Assembly: GCA_027076905.1 (NCBI GenBank)
Contig: JALTGP010000072.1
Span: 1 to 35,263 of the forward strand
From: Campylobacteraceae bacterium
GTDB lineage: Bacteria; Campylobacterota; Campylobacteria; Campylobacterales; Sulfurovaceae
Length of the DNA: 35,263 nt
Direction: 5' to 3'
Part shown: positions 34,747 through 35,263 of the stretch, one piece after another
How the letters are laid out: each line of letters starts with the position of its first letter
Position numbering within the stretch: position 1 is the first letter of the stretch
The notes under the pieces: model-generated
What the model saw: the letters and a program-made list of their open reading frames with translations, nothing else
What the model was told of the DNA's origin: nothing
Database searches by the model: none
Position numbers and translations under genes: made by a program

Positions 34747-35263
34747 CTAAAGTTTCCCCCAAACCATCAAAGCCTGATAATGCTCCATAACATCATGACA
34801 ACGAACGATAGAAGCCCCATTCTCCACAGCTTTTAGATGGATAGCCAATGTACCTGCCAATCGCTCCTCTACAGGAGTGGGGAGTATCTTGTCTATCATT
34901 GATTTTCGACTGGCCCCTATCAATACCTCACAGCCAAACTTTTTAAAATGGGTCAAGTTTCTAATCAGTGTCAAGTTATGCTCTAATGTTTTACCAAAAC
35001 CTATCCCCACGTCCAAGATGATATCTTCACGACTTAAACCAAGAGCCTCACATTTGGCTATTCTCTCCTCAAAAAACTCACTCACCTCTACCATCACATC
35101 ATCATAGGTTGGACGGTTTTGCATCGTTTGAGGAGTTCCTTGCATATGCATAATGCATAGTTTTGTTTTATACTCAACTGCCAATCTGATAATAGACTCA
35201 TCACTAGCCCCTGTAATGTCATTGATAAAACCAAACCCACTCTGTAAGGCATACTCTACCACA
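34747..35263 (-). CDS. folP: Dihydropteroate synthase FolP, 5' end cut by the window edge
   Basis: The frame is open to the window edge; about 171 C-terminal residues are visible and the true start lies outside. It condenses p-aminobenzoate with hydroxymethyl-dihydropterin diphosphate. Visible signatures are FINDITG (pterin site), IMHMQGTPQTMQ, ILDVGIGFGKTLEHNL, GASRKSMI (pABA/phosphate contacts) and VRCHDV near the end. The valine codon GTG near the edge is not the start, because family members have about 100 more residues before it. It is 154 nt from glyA in the same direction. Confidence 0.93.
   Translation of the reverse strand, partial: VVEYALQSGFGFINDITGASDESIIRLAVEYKTKLCIMHMQGTPQTMQNRPTYDDVMVEVSEFFEERIAKCEALGLSREDIILDVGIGFGKTLEHNLTLIRNLTHFKKFGCEVLIGASRKSMIDKILPTPVEERLAGTLAIHLKAVENGASIVRCHDVMEHYQALMVWGKL

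Overview
This is a low-GC window with chromosomal housekeeping genes from a member of the Campylobacterota (the former Epsilonproteobacteria), most likely a free-living Sulfurovum- or Sulfurimonas-like organism. Three things support this. The dnaJ/cbpA-hspR pair runs convergently into htrA, as in Campylobacter jejuni. The block glyA, DUF1882-like gene, SPOR protein, aroE has the order known from that class. The genes have AAAGGA-type ribosome binding sites and TGnTATAAT-type promoters with T-rich upstream DNA. The genus is inference. I see no phage, insertion sequence, CRISPR array or plasmid gene.

Layout. 1-4565: mutS2 (+) and ligA (-) converge on an unexplained inverted-repeat element. 4566-4900: a gap with what looks like an orphan promoter-to-terminator unit, a candidate small RNA. 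4901-9370: envelope genes, namely a secreted NlpC/P60 hydrolase, a CDP-glycerol-type glycerophosphotransferase homologue, a UDP-glucose/GDP-mannose dehydrogenase family enzyme and a membrane phosphoethanolamine-transferase-like protein. 9371-10835: a 31-codon small gene, a secreted protein with arginine at every third position, and an outer-membrane beta-barrel protein. 11004-14431: mtnN-ttcA (overlapping by 4 nt), a 52-aa membrane miniprotein, fabD and an L,D-transpeptidase-like protein. 14597-19552: a DUF1835 protein, a Deg-like protease, efp, an alanine/glycine:cation symporter, the 5' stub of a DJ-1/PfpI gene and a 71-aa unknown. 19740-25470: an AtpZ/AtpI-like protein, an unknown membrane protein, dnaJ/cbpA-hspR, htrA, kdsB and hemL. 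25556-28745: a TonB-like protein, an orphan phosphate-binding-type protein, a VanX-type dipeptidase and a CinA C-terminal (PncC) protein. 28761-29612: a seven-gene tRNA cluster (Lys-Asp-Lys-Val-Glu-Val-Asp) behind a full-consensus promoter. 29651-35263: aroE, trpE, SPOR protein, DUF1882-like gene and glyA in one direction, then the 3' part of folP cut by the window edge.

How the genes fit together. Much of the window serves the cell envelope: peptidoglycan hydrolysis or crosslinking (NlpC/P60, L,D-transpeptidase, VanX, SPOR), surface polymer and LPS decoration (the 5407-9370 group, kdsB), outer-membrane uptake (TonB) and periplasmic quality control (two trypsin-like proteases, with hspR-dnaJ beside one). 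The rest is core metabolism and information processing. I see no clear multi-gene novel defence or mobile system. The most unusual items are small: the Arg-x-x secreted protein, the 31- and 52-codon genes, the candidate RNA at about 4672-4808, the fully paired 47-nt spacer in the tRNA cluster, a TtcA with a broken Cys pair, a MutS2 Smr domain without its LDLR-type motif, and the DJ-1 gene stub that keeps its promoter.
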